Shown here piece after piece: positions 24,465 through 32,753 of a stretch of DNA of 64,000 nucleotides. Position 1 is the first letter of the stretch; each line of letters starts with the position of its first letter. Origin of the DNA: Falsiroseomonas ponticola (GTDB taxonomy: Bacteria; Pseudomonadota; Alphaproteobacteria; Acetobacterales; Acetobacteraceae); contig NZ_JAERQN010000004.1 of the NCBI RefSeq assembly GCF_016805305.1, positions 124,001-188,000 of the forward strand. Direction: 5' to 3'. The notes beneath the pieces were generated by a model. It saw nothing but the letters and a program-made list of their open reading frames with translations, was not told the origin of the DNA and searched no databases. A program made the position numbers and the translations under genes.

Positions 24465-25061
24465 ATGAATGCGATGAACACGCTGCCGCTGCAGGTGACG
24501 GGGGTGCTCACCCTCCTCGCCGTGGCGCTGGCGATCTGGGTGCGGGAGGGTGACGGCCCCCGCGCCGCCATGCGCGGGGCCATCCTCCGCCTCGACCGCC
24601 TGAGCACCGGCCTTGCCTCCATCATCGCCTGCCTCGCCCTCACCATCGCGGTCGCGGCGGGGCTCTGGCAGGTGGTCGCCCGCTTCGCGACCGAAACCCC
24701 GGCCGTCTGGTCCGAAGCGCTGGTCCGCACCGCGCTGATCTGGATGGCCTATCTCGGCCTGGCCGTCGCGCTGCGCGCCGGTGCCCTCGTCTCCATCGAT
24801 GTCGCGCACCGCTATTCCCGCGGCGCGCTGCGGCGCTCGATCGAAGCGGCCTCGCTGGCCTGCTCGCTCTCCTTCATGGGGGTGATGTTCTGGTTCGGCT
24901 GGACCATGGCGCAGCGCGTGCAGTTCCAGGAAATGGCGGGGCTCGAGGTCTCGATGTCCTGGGGCTACGCCGCCATCCCGCTGGGCGCGGTCTTCGCCAC
25001 GGTCGGCGCGCTGGCGCATTTCCTGGATCGCCGCAGCGAGGAACTGGAGAGCGCGGTATGA
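24465..25061 (+). CDS. dctQ: TRAP transporter small membrane subunit (DctQ family)
   Basis: 198-residue membrane protein with four main hydrophobic segments plus an extra N-terminal one (LPLQVTGVLTLLAVALAIWV). WQVVARFATETPAVWSEALVRTALIWMAYLG matches the DctQ signature around residues 68-98, where W and E residues are conserved. It stabilises the DctM channel and contacts DctP. The stop overlaps the dctM start (ATGA, 25058), so the two subunits are co-translated. Confidence 0.92.
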   Translation: MNAMNTLPLQVTGVLTLLAVALAIWVREGDGPRAAMRGAILRLDRLSTGLASIIACLALTIAVAAGLWQVVARFATETPAVWSEALVRTALIWMAYLGLAVALRAGALVSIDVAHRYSRGALRRSIEAASLACSLSFMGVMFWFGWTMAQRVQFQEMAGLEVSMSWGYAAIPLGAVFATVGALAHFLDRRSEELESAV

Positions 25062-26335
25062 GTGGCATGATGCTCACCGTGATGCTGGTGCTCTTCGCCG
25101 CCAGCATCCCCGTCGCCATCGCGATCGGCCTTGCCGCCATCGTCGGCATCCAGGGCTATACCAGCTTCCCGCTGATCGTCGCCGCGCAGCAGCTCTTCGT
25201 GGCGCTGGACAAGTTCCCGCTGGCCGCCATCCCCTTCTTCATCCTGGCCGGCAACCTCATGGATGTCGGCGGCATCAGCCGGCGGCTGGTGGATTTCGCG
25301 AAGTCGATCGTGGGCGGCATCCAGGGCGGCCTGCCGGCCACCTGCGTCGTCACCTGCATGATCTTCGCCGCCATCAGCGGTTCCTCGGTCGCCACCACCT
25401 TCGCCATCGGCGCCATCATGATCCCGGCGCTGGTCCGCGCGGGCTACCCCGTGGCCTTCGCGGCCGCGCTGCAGGCGACGGCGGCGGAGCTCGGCGTCAT
25501 CATCCCGCCCTCCATCCCGATGATCCTCTACGGCGTCACGACGCAGACCAGCATCCCGGAGCTGTTCATCGCGGGCTTCGGTCCGGGCTTCCTGATCGGG
25601 GCCGCGCTGATCGCCACCGTGCTGGTGTGGTGCCGCATCAAGGGCTGGGGGAAGAACGATGGCGATGGCCGCCTCCCCTTCCTCACCGCCACGCGCCAGG
25701 CCGGCTTCGCGCTCCTGATGCCCGTGGTCATCCTGGGCGGCATCTATGGCGGCATCACCACGCCGACCGAGGCCTCCGTCATCGCCGTCGTCTATGCCAT
25801 CATCGTCGGCATGTTCCTGCACCGCGAACTCGGCTGGCGGGACCTCTATCCCATCTTCCGCAAGTCGGTGATCAGCAGCGCGGTGATCATGTTCATCATC
25901 GCCTGCGCCGCGCTCTTCTCCTGGCTGCTGAACCGCCAGGGCGTGCCGGACCTGGCCGCGGCCTGGCTGGTGGAGACCTTCAACGGCCCGGGCCTCTACC
26001 TGCTCGGCGTCAACATCTTCCTCTTCATCGTCGGCATGTTCGTGGAGACCTCGGCCTCCATCATCGTCCTCGCGCCCATCCTGCAGGAAGCGGCGGAGCG
26101 CTTCGGCATCGATGGCGTGCATTTCGGCACGATCATGGTGGTGAACCTGGCCATGGGCATGATCACGCCGCCCTTCGGCGTGAACCTCTTCGCCGCGGCA
26201 CAGGTGGCGAACACCAGCGTCGACCAGATGATGCGCTATCTGCCCATCTTCATCGGCGTCATCTTCGCCTGCCTGATGGTCATCACCTACGTGCCCTGGA
26301 TCACGCTGTCCCTGCCGCATTTGGTGTTCCGGTGA
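25058..26335 (+). CDS. dctM: TRAP transporter large membrane subunit (DctM family)
   Basis: 425-residue sodium-coupled transport channel with about 12 hydrophobic segments. Typical motifs: FPLAAIPFFILAGNLMDVGG, AISGSSVATTFAIGAIMIP, ELGVIIPPSIPMILYG, and NLAMGMITPPFGVNLF near the end. The start overlaps dctQ by 4 bases, and the stop overlaps the next gene, an AlkA-type glycosylase, as GTGA. The substrate class, by family, is a mono- or dicarboxylate. Confidence 0.94.
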   Translation: MSGMMLTVMLVLFAASIPVAIAIGLAAIVGIQGYTSFPLIVAAQQLFVALDKFPLAAIPFFILAGNLMDVGGISRRLVDFAKSIVGGIQGGLPATCVVTCMIFAAISGSSVATTFAIGAIMIPALVRAGYPVAFAAALQATAAELGVIIPPSIPMILYGVTTQTSIPELFIAGFGPGFLIGAALIATVLVWCRIKGWGKNDGDGRLPFLTATRQAGFALLMPVVILGGIYGGITTPTEASVIAVVYAIIVGMFLHRELGWRDLYPIFRKSVISSAVIMFIIACAALFSWLLNRQGVPDLAAAWLVETFNGPGLYLLGVNIFLFIVGMFVETSASIIVLAPILQEAAERFGIDGVHFGTIMVVNLAMGMITPPFGVNLFAAAQVANTSVDQMMRYLPIFIGVIFACLMVITYVPWITLSLPHLVFR

Positions 26336-27051
26336 CGGAGGATCCCGCCACCGCGGGCGGCGCCGGGGACCTGCCGTCCCTGGCGCCGAAGCGCGGGGCG
26401 GACCGGCCCGCGCGGCTGATGGCGGGGCCCGCCGCGCTGGCGCATCTGCGCCGCGATCCCGTGCTGAAGCGCGTGATCCGCCAGATCGGCCCCTGCACGC
26501 TGCGGCCCGTGAGCCGCGAACCCTATGAGGCGCTGGTCCGCGCCATCGCCCACCAGCAGGTGCATGGGAAGGCGGCGGAGGCGATCCTCGGCCGCTTCGT
26601 CGCCCTCTTCCCCGGCCAGGATTTCCCGCCCGCGACGCAGGTGCTGGAAGCGCCGGTGGAGGCGCTGCGCGGCTGCGGCTTCTCCGGCGCCAAGGTCGCC
26701 GCCATCCGCGACATCGCGGAGAAATCGGTCGCCGGCCTGGTCCCCACCCGCGCCGCCGCCGCGCGCCTGCCGGACGACAGGCTGATCGAGCGCCTGGTGC
26801 AGATCAGGGGGGTGGGCCGCTGGACGGTGGAGATGCTGCTGATCTTCACCCTCGGCCGGCGCGACATCCTGCCGATCGACGATTTCGGCGTGCGGGAGGG
26901 CTGGAAGGTCGCCGCCCGCCTCGACGCGCAGCCGAAGCCCAAGGAACTCGCCGCCATCGGCGAAGCCTGGTCGCCCTTCCGCAGCATCGCCGCCTGGTAT
27001 TTGTGGCGCGCCGCGGATGCCGCCAAGGCCAGCACCTTCAAGCCGCAATAG
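26332..27051 (+). CDS. DNA-3-methyladenine glycosylase II (AlkA/HhH-GPD family)
   Basis: 239-residue base-excision repair enzyme. The HhH motif IRGVGRWTVEM (158-168) is followed by the catalytic Asp in LPIDDFGV (Asp184 by comparison with AlkA). It removes alkylated purines from DNA. The start is GTG 26332, overlapping the dctM stop as GTGA; the frame is open much further upstream, but that part is a shadow of dctM. The N-terminal 25 residues are a disordered Gly/Ala/Pro-rich extension. Coupling of a repair enzyme to a TRAP operon is unexpected and may be mere packing. Confidence 0.88.
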   Translation: MTEDPATAGGAGDLPSLAPKRGADRPARLMAGPAALAHLRRDPVLKRVIRQIGPCTLRPVSREPYEALVRAIAHQQVHGKAAEAILGRFVALFPGQDFPPATQVLEAPVEALRGCGFSGAKVAAIRDIAEKSVAGLVPTRAAAARLPDDRLIERLVQIRGVGRWTVEMLLIFTLGRRDILPIDDFGVREGWKVAARLDAQPKPKELAAIGEAWSPFRSIAAWYLWRAADAAKASTFKPQ

Positions 27052-27083
27052 CGCCCTTCTTCGAAACCCCGCCCTTCTTCGAA
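27052..27083. repeat. 14-base direct repeat CGCCCTTCTTCGAA, 18-base period
   Basis: Two exact copies at 27052-27065 and 27070-27083, each ending in the palindrome TTCGAA. They lie 9 bases upstream of a perfect TTGACA box (27092-27097), so they look like activator or repressor sites for the receptor gene at 27147. Confidence 0.55.
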
Positions 27084-27091
27084 TATCGGCG

Positions 27092-27120
27092 TTGACACCC
27101 CGAAGCCGCCATCGCGAGAT
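27092..27120 (+). promoter_or_regulatory. Candidate sigma-70-type promoter of the NMT1-type receptor gene
   Basis: A consensus -35 box TTGACA at 27092-27097; the expected -10 region 17 bases on reads CGAGAT, a poor match, as often in GC-rich alphaproteobacteria. The start codon is at 27147 with AGGGGGA before it. Confidence 0.4.
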
Positions 27121-27146
27121 GGCGGGCAACAAGGGGGAACGCATCC

Positions 27147-28142
27147 ATGGCCATCACGCTCCGGCGCCGCGCGGCGCTGATCCTGCCGCTCCTCTCGCCC
27201 GCCATCGCCCGCGCCCAGGCGCCGCTCCGCCTCAGCGTCTTCCCCTCCGGCAGCAACTGGCCGATCTGGGTGGCGCAGGAGAAGGGCTTCTTCCAGCACC
27301 ACGGCGTGGCACTGGCCGTGACGCCGACGCCGAGTTCAAGCGCCCAGTTCACCGCGCTGATGAACGGCACGGCGGACATCGCCAGCACCGCGATCGACAA
27401 CGTCATCGCCTATGTCGAGGGCCAGGGAGAGGCCCCCGGCGCCGCGGCCAACCCGCCGGACATCGTCGCCGTGGCCGGCATCAACAACGGCTTCCTGCGC
27501 CTGGTCACCGCGCCCGATGTGCGCAGCTTCGCCGACCTGCGCGGCCGGGACCTTTCCGTCGATGCGCTGACCACCGGCTTCGCCTTCGTGCTGCGCCGCC
27601 TGCTGGAACGCGGCGGCCTGGCGGAGGGCGAGGCCCGCCTGGTGCGCGTCGGCGGCACGACGCAGCGCCTGGAAGCCCTCTTCGCCGGCCGCCAGGCGGG
27701 CACGCTGCTGACCGTGCCGCTGGATGCGGTCGCGGCGCAACGCGGCTTCACCATCCTGGCCGACCCCAGCGAGGCGCTGGGCGCCTACCAGGGCCTGACC
27801 TTCGCGCTGAAGCGCGACCGCGCGGCCGCGGAGCGCCCCCGCCTCGTCGCCTTCCTCCGCGCCTATCTCGACGCCCTCGGCTGGCTCTACGCGGCCCCGA
27901 ACCGGGCGGAGGCCGTGGCGATCATGGGCCGCAACCTGCCGGAGGTGACGCCCGCCCTGGCGGAGGCCTCCTACGACGCCATGCTGCACCCCGTGACGGG
28001 CTTCCCCCGCCGCGCGGCGCTGGACATGCCGGGCATCGCCACCGCGCTGTCGCTTCGCGCCGCCTATGGCCCGCAGGGCCGGCCGCTGTCGGACCCCGAA
28101 CGCTACGTGGATCGCCGCTACCTGGCCGAGGCGCTGGGCTGA
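27147..28142 (+). CDS. ABC transporter solute receptor (NMT1/THI5-like, SsuA/TauA family)
   Basis: 331-residue periplasmic receptor. Tat-like leader (LRRRAALILPLLSPAIARAQA) followed by LRLSVFPSGSNWPIWVAQEKG, the entry motif of the sulfonate, nitrate and thiamine-precursor receptors. ALMNGTADIASTAIDNVIAY and DLRGRDLSVDAL are also typical. No ATPase or permease gene is adjacent, so it is an orphan receptor. It has its own promoter region with a direct repeat. Its last 25 bases overlap tail to tail with the photolyase-like gene. Ligand unknown. Confidence 0.87.
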   Translation: MAITLRRRAALILPLLSPAIARAQAPLRLSVFPSGSNWPIWVAQEKGFFQHHGVALAVTPTPSSSAQFTALMNGTADIASTAIDNVIAYVEGQGEAPGAAANPPDIVAVAGINNGFLRLVTAPDVRSFADLRGRDLSVDALTTGFAFVLRRLLERGGLAEGEARLVRVGGTTQRLEALFAGRQAGTLLTVPLDAVAAQRGFTILADPSEALGAYQGLTFALKRDRAAAERPRLVAFLRAYLDALGWLYAAPNRAEAVAIMGRNLPEVTPALAEASYDAMLHPVTGFPRRAALDMPGIATALSLRAAYGPQGRPLSDPERYVDRRYLAEALG

Positions 28143-29308
28143 TCGGGCAGCAGTCGGCCCAGCAGCGTCGGGATGCTTTCGCGGAACGGGAAGAAGCCCT
28201 TGGTCGCGCGCGGCCAGCAGGCCTCGTCCCAGTCCCGCCGCAGGCGGCGCATCGCCACGCCACTGCCGGCCAGCCTGTCCGCCGTCCAGCCGACCGGGGC
28301 CCAGGGCGTGACCACCGGCAGCCCATGGCCGGCCGCCCAGGCCGGCAGGTCCGTGACCGCGATGCGCGCCGCCGGCATCCCCCAGCGGGCGGCGGCGCGG
28401 GCCAGCCCATCCGCCAGCGCAGCCTCCACGCCCTGCGCCACCAGCGAAGAGCATCCGAGCGGCGACCGCGCCTCCGGCACCGCGACGCCCGCGATGGCGG
28501 CGACGCGCGCGCCCGCCGGCAGCAGGCTTTCGGGGTGCAGGTCGTCCTCATGCAGCAGCAGCGCGAAGGGGCCCTCCGGCAGCCGGTCCGCGCCGGGCAG
28601 CGCGCCCGGGCGCGGCGGCGGCGGGGCCTCGACCGGGGCCGGATCCTCCTCCAGCTCCCCCGCCGGGTCGAAGCGCCCCTCCGTGTAGCGGGCGATGTTC
28701 GAGGCCCGCGCCACATAGTGCTTGCCCGGCGTCTGGATGCCCGCCACCCAGCGCCAGGACAGCGTGTTGGAAGCCGCGTCCCCGTCCCGCAGGTGCCGCA
28801 GCATGAAGTCGGCGCCCAGCGTCCAGGGCAGCCTCAGCGTGAAGATCCAGATGCTGGCGAACCACATGCGGGCGTGGTTGTGCAGCCACCCCGCCTCCCG
28901 CAGCTCCGCCACCCAGGCATCGAAGCACGCGATGCCCGTCGCGCCGCCTTCCGCCCGCGCCAGCGCGTTGCCCCGGATCGCCGCGCGATCCGCGTCGCGC
29001 GCCGCCTGGTAGGCCCTCCACATCCCCGGCCGCAGCTCGAGAAAACCCTTCCAGTAGCTGCGCCAGAACACCTCCTGGATGAATTTCTCCGCACCCCGCG
29101 GACCATGGGCGGCCACCGCCGCGCCCGCCACCTCCGCCTCCGTCACCAGGCGGTGGCGGATGGCGGGGGAAAGCCAGGAGACATCGCGCCGCTGCCCGGG
29201 CCCGGGGTCGGTGTTGCGGCCCTCCGCGTAGTGGCGCCCCATGCGGGGGGTGAAATCGCGCAGGCGCTGCAGGGCCGCCGCGCGGTCGGCCGGGAAGGGT
29301 TCAGTCAT
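28118..29308 (-). CDS. Photolyase/cryptochrome-like protein with N-terminal FAD-binding domain
   Basis: 396 residues. Residues about 20-240 are the helical FAD-binding domain of the photolyase/cryptochrome family: EKFIQEVFWRSYWKGFLE, AGWLHNHARMWFASIWIF, and LRHLRDGDAASNTLSWRWVAG, which hold the FAD-contact and electron-transfer Trp residues. Canonical family members carry an alpha/beta antenna domain before this; here none precedes it. Instead about 150 residues follow it (GPFALLLHEDDLHPES onward) with alternating strands and helices, perhaps a Rossmann-like domain in reversed order. A Pro-rich linker sits at about 246-262. Start ATG 29308 chosen by homology. DNA repair or blue-light sensing is likely but unproven. 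Confidence 0.8.
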   Translation of the reverse strand: MTEPFPADRAAALQRLRDFTPRMGRHYAEGRNTDPGPGQRRDVSWLSPAIRHRLVTEAEVAGAAVAAHGPRGAEKFIQEVFWRSYWKGFLELRPGMWRAYQAARDADRAAIRGNALARAEGGATGIACFDAWVAELREAGWLHNHARMWFASIWIFTLRLPWTLGADFMLRHLRDGDAASNTLSWRWVAGIQTPGKHYVARASNIARYTEGRFDPAGELEEDPAPVEAPPPPRPGALPGADRLPEGPFALLLHEDDLHPESLLPAGARVAAIAGVAVPEARSPLGCSSLVAQGVEAALADGLARAAARWGMPAARIAVTDLPAWAAGHGLPVVTPWAPVGWTADRLAGSGVAMRRLRRDWDEACWPRATKGFFPFRESIPTLLGRLLPDQPSASAR

Positions 29309-29354
29309 GCCGCGCCATCTTGGGCCGAAGCCCCGCGCGGCAAGCCGCCACCCG

Positions 29355-30665
29355 TCAGCCCGGCGCCGGTTCCAGCGTGATGCGGAAGATCGCCCCCGCC
29401 GCGCCGTTCTCCGCCTCGATCGTCCCGCCCATGGAGGTGACGAGCCCGTGGCAGATGGACAGGCCGAGACCCGTGCCGCGATCCGGCCCCTTGGTGGTGA
29501 CGAAGGGCTGGAACAGCCGCGCCATGACGGAGGACGGGATGCCGCCCGCATCATCCGTCACCTCCATCACCACCTGGCCTTCCACGGCCTGGCAGGCGGT
29601 GATGCCGATGCGGCCGCCGGGCCCTCCCCGGCTGCTGGCCAGCGCGTCGCGCGCATTGGCCAGCAGGTTCAGCAGCACCTGTTCCAGCGCCATGCCGTCG
29701 CCCCGCACCGGCGGCAGGCCGGGCGCCAGGTGCAGGGCCAGCTCGATGCTCGCCTCCCGCAGCGCGCCGCCCATCAGCGTCAGCGCGCCCTCCACCGCGG
29801 CCGGCACATCGGCCGTGGCATCCGCATCCGCGCTTTCGCCACCGCGCGCGAAGCGGCGCAGATGGTCGATCAGCACGCCACCCCGCGCCGCCTGGTCCGC
29901 GATGCGGCCCAGCCGCACCAGCGCGGCCGCGGTGTCGCCCCGCTCCGCCGCGCGCCGCGCATTGGCCGCCGCCAGCGCGATGGCGGTCAGGGGCTGCTTC
30001 AGCTCATGCGCCAGCCCCGCCGCCATCTCGCCGAGCGAGGTCAGCCGCCCCGCCGCCGCGGCGCGCGCCTCGGCCGCCCGCTCCGCCGTCACGTCCATCA
30101 CGGTGACCACGCAGCCCCCGCTCGGCAGGCGCTGCGCCGCCACGTCCAGGCGCCGCCGGTCCTCGGTGAAGATCTCCTCCCGCGCCGGCCCGGCCTGGCC
30201 ATCCACCCGCGCGATCCGCGCCGCCAGCAGCTTCTGCAGGTCCGCGCCCGGGTGCAGCCCGGCCGCCTGTTCGGTCGCCAGCTGTTCGGCGTGGGAGATG
30301 CCGGGCACCAGCGTGCCGGGCGGCAGGCCCAGGATGTCGTGGTAGCGACGGTTCACCACCACCAGCCGGTCCTGCCGGTCATAGAGGCAGAGGCCCTGCA
30401 GCATGTTGTCGAGCGCGGCCTCGAACCGCAGGTTCTGCACCCGCAAATTCTCCACGAGCCCCTCCAGCCGCCGGTTCGCGCCCTCCAGCTCCTCCGCCAT
30501 CAGCGAGATCGCGCGGTCCGTCCGCTCCCGGTCCCGGGCCGAATCCTCGTACCAGGCCACCACCAGCTGCTGCAGCTGGTCGAGGTCGATGCTGCCATCG
30601 CCACGGGTGGCGCGCGCCAGCTGCCGGCGGAACAGCCGTTCGGCGGCCATGGTCGAATCCCTCAT
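29355..30665 (-). CDS. PAS-domain sensor histidine kinase, partner of the FIST protein
   Basis: 436-residue soluble kinase: N-terminal helical part with coiled coil (about 50-85), one PAS domain (about 80-195, LDNMLQGLCLYDRQDR), then phosphoacceptor His220 in LAHELKQPLTAIAL, and an ATPase domain with the N-box LLNLLANARDAL, DDAGGIP and GTGLGLSI. No membrane segment, so it senses an internal signal or its partner. ATG 30665 overlaps the stop of the FIST gene (ATGA), so the two proteins are made together. No response regulator is adjacent. The arrangement resembles NosP/NahK. Confidence 0.9.
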   Translation of the reverse strand: MRDSTMAAERLFRRQLARATRGDGSIDLDQLQQLVVAWYEDSARDRERTDRAISLMAEELEGANRRLEGLVENLRVQNLRFEAALDNMLQGLCLYDRQDRLVVVNRRYHDILGLPPGTLVPGISHAEQLATEQAAGLHPGADLQKLLAARIARVDGQAGPAREEIFTEDRRRLDVAAQRLPSGGCVVTVMDVTAERAAEARAAAAGRLTSLGEMAAGLAHELKQPLTAIALAAANARRAAERGDTAAALVRLGRIADQAARGGVLIDHLRRFARGGESADADATADVPAAVEGALTLMGGALREASIELALHLAPGLPPVRGDGMALEQVLLNLLANARDALASSRGGPGGRIGITACQAVEGQVVMEVTDDAGGIPSSVMARLFQPFVTTKGPDRGTGLGLSICHGLVTSMGGTIEAENGAAGAIFRITLEPAPG

Positions 30666-31810
30666 GGCGTCGCCTCCGCCAGGGTCAGCACCGTCATGGT
30701 CTGGTTGTGCAATTCGCTGCGGCCGCTGACGGGGTGCGGCGCGATCTCCCCGTAGGAGTAGAAGCCGAGCACCCGCATGGCGGGCGGCAGGCATTCCCGC
30801 GCGGCCAGCACCTCCTCCTCCACCCGCTGGCCCATCATCAGCCGGCGGCCGACGCAGCTGACGATGAAGGCCGCGCCGTCGCCGGCCAGGCCCTGCCCGC
30901 CCTTCGCGCGGCCCGCCGCCGCCGCGGCGCCATCGGCCAGGCCGCCGAACCGCCCCCGCATGAGCTGCGCCCGCCATCCGACCGGCAGGTCGGCGGCGAA
31001 GATCAGGCTCCGCGACTCCCGGTCCACCGCCAGCAGGGTGCGCAGCACGTCGTGCCGCGGCTCCTCCGCATCCCAGATCCGCAGCGGGTAGAGCAGCCCC
31101 GTCCCCGGCAGGCCGGCCGCTTCCGGCCCCAGGTAGCGTTCATAGAGGTCGAGCGCCGGTTCCCCATCCAGCTCCCGCAGCACCCGCCCCTCGGAGGCGG
31201 TGATGGACCGCAGCGGCCCGAAGGCGTCCCAGCCGGAGGCGCAGCCATGCCCGAAGCGGATATCGGGCCCCGCGAAGCCGATCGCGGCGACCAGGCCGGG
31301 CATCGGCATCTCCGCCCCCGCCCCCACCAGCGTGCGGCGGAAATGCGGGCCATCCCCGGCCAGCCCGCCCACGATGGGCACGGCGGCGCCCACCGCCTCC
31401 TGAAGCCCCGCGACCAGGTCGCCGGCATTCACCGCCAGCCCCTCCGCGATCAGCAGCACGCCCGCCAGGTCCGGCGCCGCCAGCGCCGCGCCCAGGCGCC
31501 GGCCGCAGGCGCGGGATGCGCCCTCGCCGGCCACGCGCTCCGTCGCCAGGCGCAGCCGCGTCGTGTCGAATTCCAGCTTCAGCGCCTGGACGCCCGCATC
31601 CACCACATCGGCATCGTCGATCTGCCCGCCGGTGCTGCACCCCGCGACGATCGCGCCGGGGAAGGCGGCCTGCAATTCGCGGTGCCGCGCCCCGCTCTCC
31701 AGCGCCTCCCGCCACGCGACGTAGAGGACGAGGCAGGCGCGCCCCGCCGGTGCCGGGACCAGCCCGCGCCATCCCTCCGTCGGCGACCATCGCAGGGTGA
31801 GCGCACGCAT
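30662..31810 (-). CDS. FIST-domain sensor protein (NosP-like)
   Basis: 382 residues covering FIST_N (about 20-215, with FPGAIVAGCSTGGQI) and FIST_C (about 220-365, ending MRVLGFYSYGEIAPH and LHNQTMTVLTL). FIST proteins are ligand sensors; some, called NosP, bind haem and nitric oxide and control a partner histidine kinase encoded next door, as here. ATG 31810 is preferred over 31861 because GGAAGGGG precedes it. Whether this one binds haem cannot be read from the sequence; amino acids are another proposed FIST ligand. Confidence 0.88.
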   Translation of the reverse strand: MRALTLRWSPTEGWRGLVPAPAGRACLVLYVAWREALESGARHRELQAAFPGAIVAGCSTGGQIDDADVVDAGVQALKLEFDTTRLRLATERVAGEGASRACGRRLGAALAAPDLAGVLLIAEGLAVNAGDLVAGLQEAVGAAVPIVGGLAGDGPHFRRTLVGAGAEMPMPGLVAAIGFAGPDIRFGHGCASGWDAFGPLRSITASEGRVLRELDGEPALDLYERYLGPEAAGLPGTGLLYPLRIWDAEEPRHDVLRTLLAVDRESRSLIFAADLPVGWRAQLMRGRFGGLADGAAAAAGRAKGGQGLAGDGAAFIVSCVGRRLMMGQRVEEEVLAARECLPPAMRVLGFYSYGEIAPHPVSGRSELHNQTMTVLTLAEATP

Positions 31811-31972
31811 TCCATCGACCCCTTCCGGCACGTCCCCCGGGGCATGTCCCCGGTCCGCCATGCCAAGACCGGCACATTACGCAGCCGCAGCCTTCCTGGC
31901 CGTTACCGCGGCATGGACGGAAGGGCCCGGGGAAGCGAGTCGGGGTTTGTCACGAACTGTCGGCGCCGGGGG

Positions 31973-32740
31973 TCAGGCGGGGGCCAGGAACCCCTCCACC
32001 GCCGCCAGGAAGGCGCGCGGATTCTCCGCATGCAGCCAGTGCCCGGCCGCGATGGTCGCGAAGCGCGCCGCCGGGAACAGCGCCAGGATCGCCGGGTGAT
32101 GCGCCGGCTTCACATAGGCGGAGGCATCGCCGGACAGCACCAGCACCGGCCCCGCATAGCGCCCGGCCAGGTCGGGCCAGCCGCCAATCTCCCCCATCCC
32201 CGCCGCGATCTCCTCCAGCCCGATCCGCCAGCGCGGCGGGGATTCGGCGAAGACCAGGTTCTGCAGCAGGAAGGCGCGCAGCGGCGCTTCCGGCACCGCC
32301 TCCAGCAGCGCGGCATCGGCATCGCGCCGCGCCAGGCCATCGCGCAGCGGGATCGCCCGCATGGCGGCGATGTAGCGGGTGAAGACGGGCGTGGGGTAGG
32401 TGACCGGCGCGATATCCGCCACCAGCAGCCGCGCCACCCCCTCCGGCCGCGCCAGCGCCAGCGCCATCGCCACCTTGCCGCCCATGGAATGGCCGATCAC
32501 GGCAGCGGGCCAGGCGCCCTCGGCCTCCAGCGTCTCCGCCACATCGGCGGCCATGGCGGCGTAGCCCATGCCCGCGGCATGCGGGGATTGCCCGTGGTTG
32601 CGCAGGTCCAGCGCCAGCACCCGGTGCCCCCGGGCCGCGATCGCCTTCTGGATCGCGCCGAAATTCTGCGCCGCGCCCAGCAGCCCGTGCAGCAGCACCA
32701 CCGGCGGGCCCTCCCCCGCCGCGATGACGTTCAGCCGCAT
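31973..32740 (-). CDS. Alpha/beta hydrolase (YbfF-like esterase)
   Basis: 255-residue alpha/beta hydrolase. Oxyanion motif LLHGLLG near residue 17, nucleophile Ser85 in VIGHSMGGKVA, acid in LSGDASAYV and catalytic His in AAGHWLHAENP. LDLRNHGQSPH is typical of the YbfF group of short-chain acyl esterases. No signal peptide, so cytosolic. It lies 13 bases downstream of the DMT exporter on the same strand and is likely co-transcribed with it. Confidence 0.9.
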   Translation of the reverse strand: MRLNVIAAGEGPPVVLLHGLLGAAQNFGAIQKAIAARGHRVLALDLRNHGQSPHAAGMGYAAMAADVAETLEAEGAWPAAVIGHSMGGKVAMALALARPEGVARLLVADIAPVTYPTPVFTRYIAAMRAIPLRDGLARRDADAALLEAVPEAPLRAFLLQNLVFAESPPRWRIGLEEIAAGMGEIGGWPDLAGRYAGPVLVLSGDASAYVKPAHHPAILALFPAARFATIAAGHWLHAENPRAFLAAVEGFLAPA

Positions 32741-32753
32741 CGCGGCACCTCCC

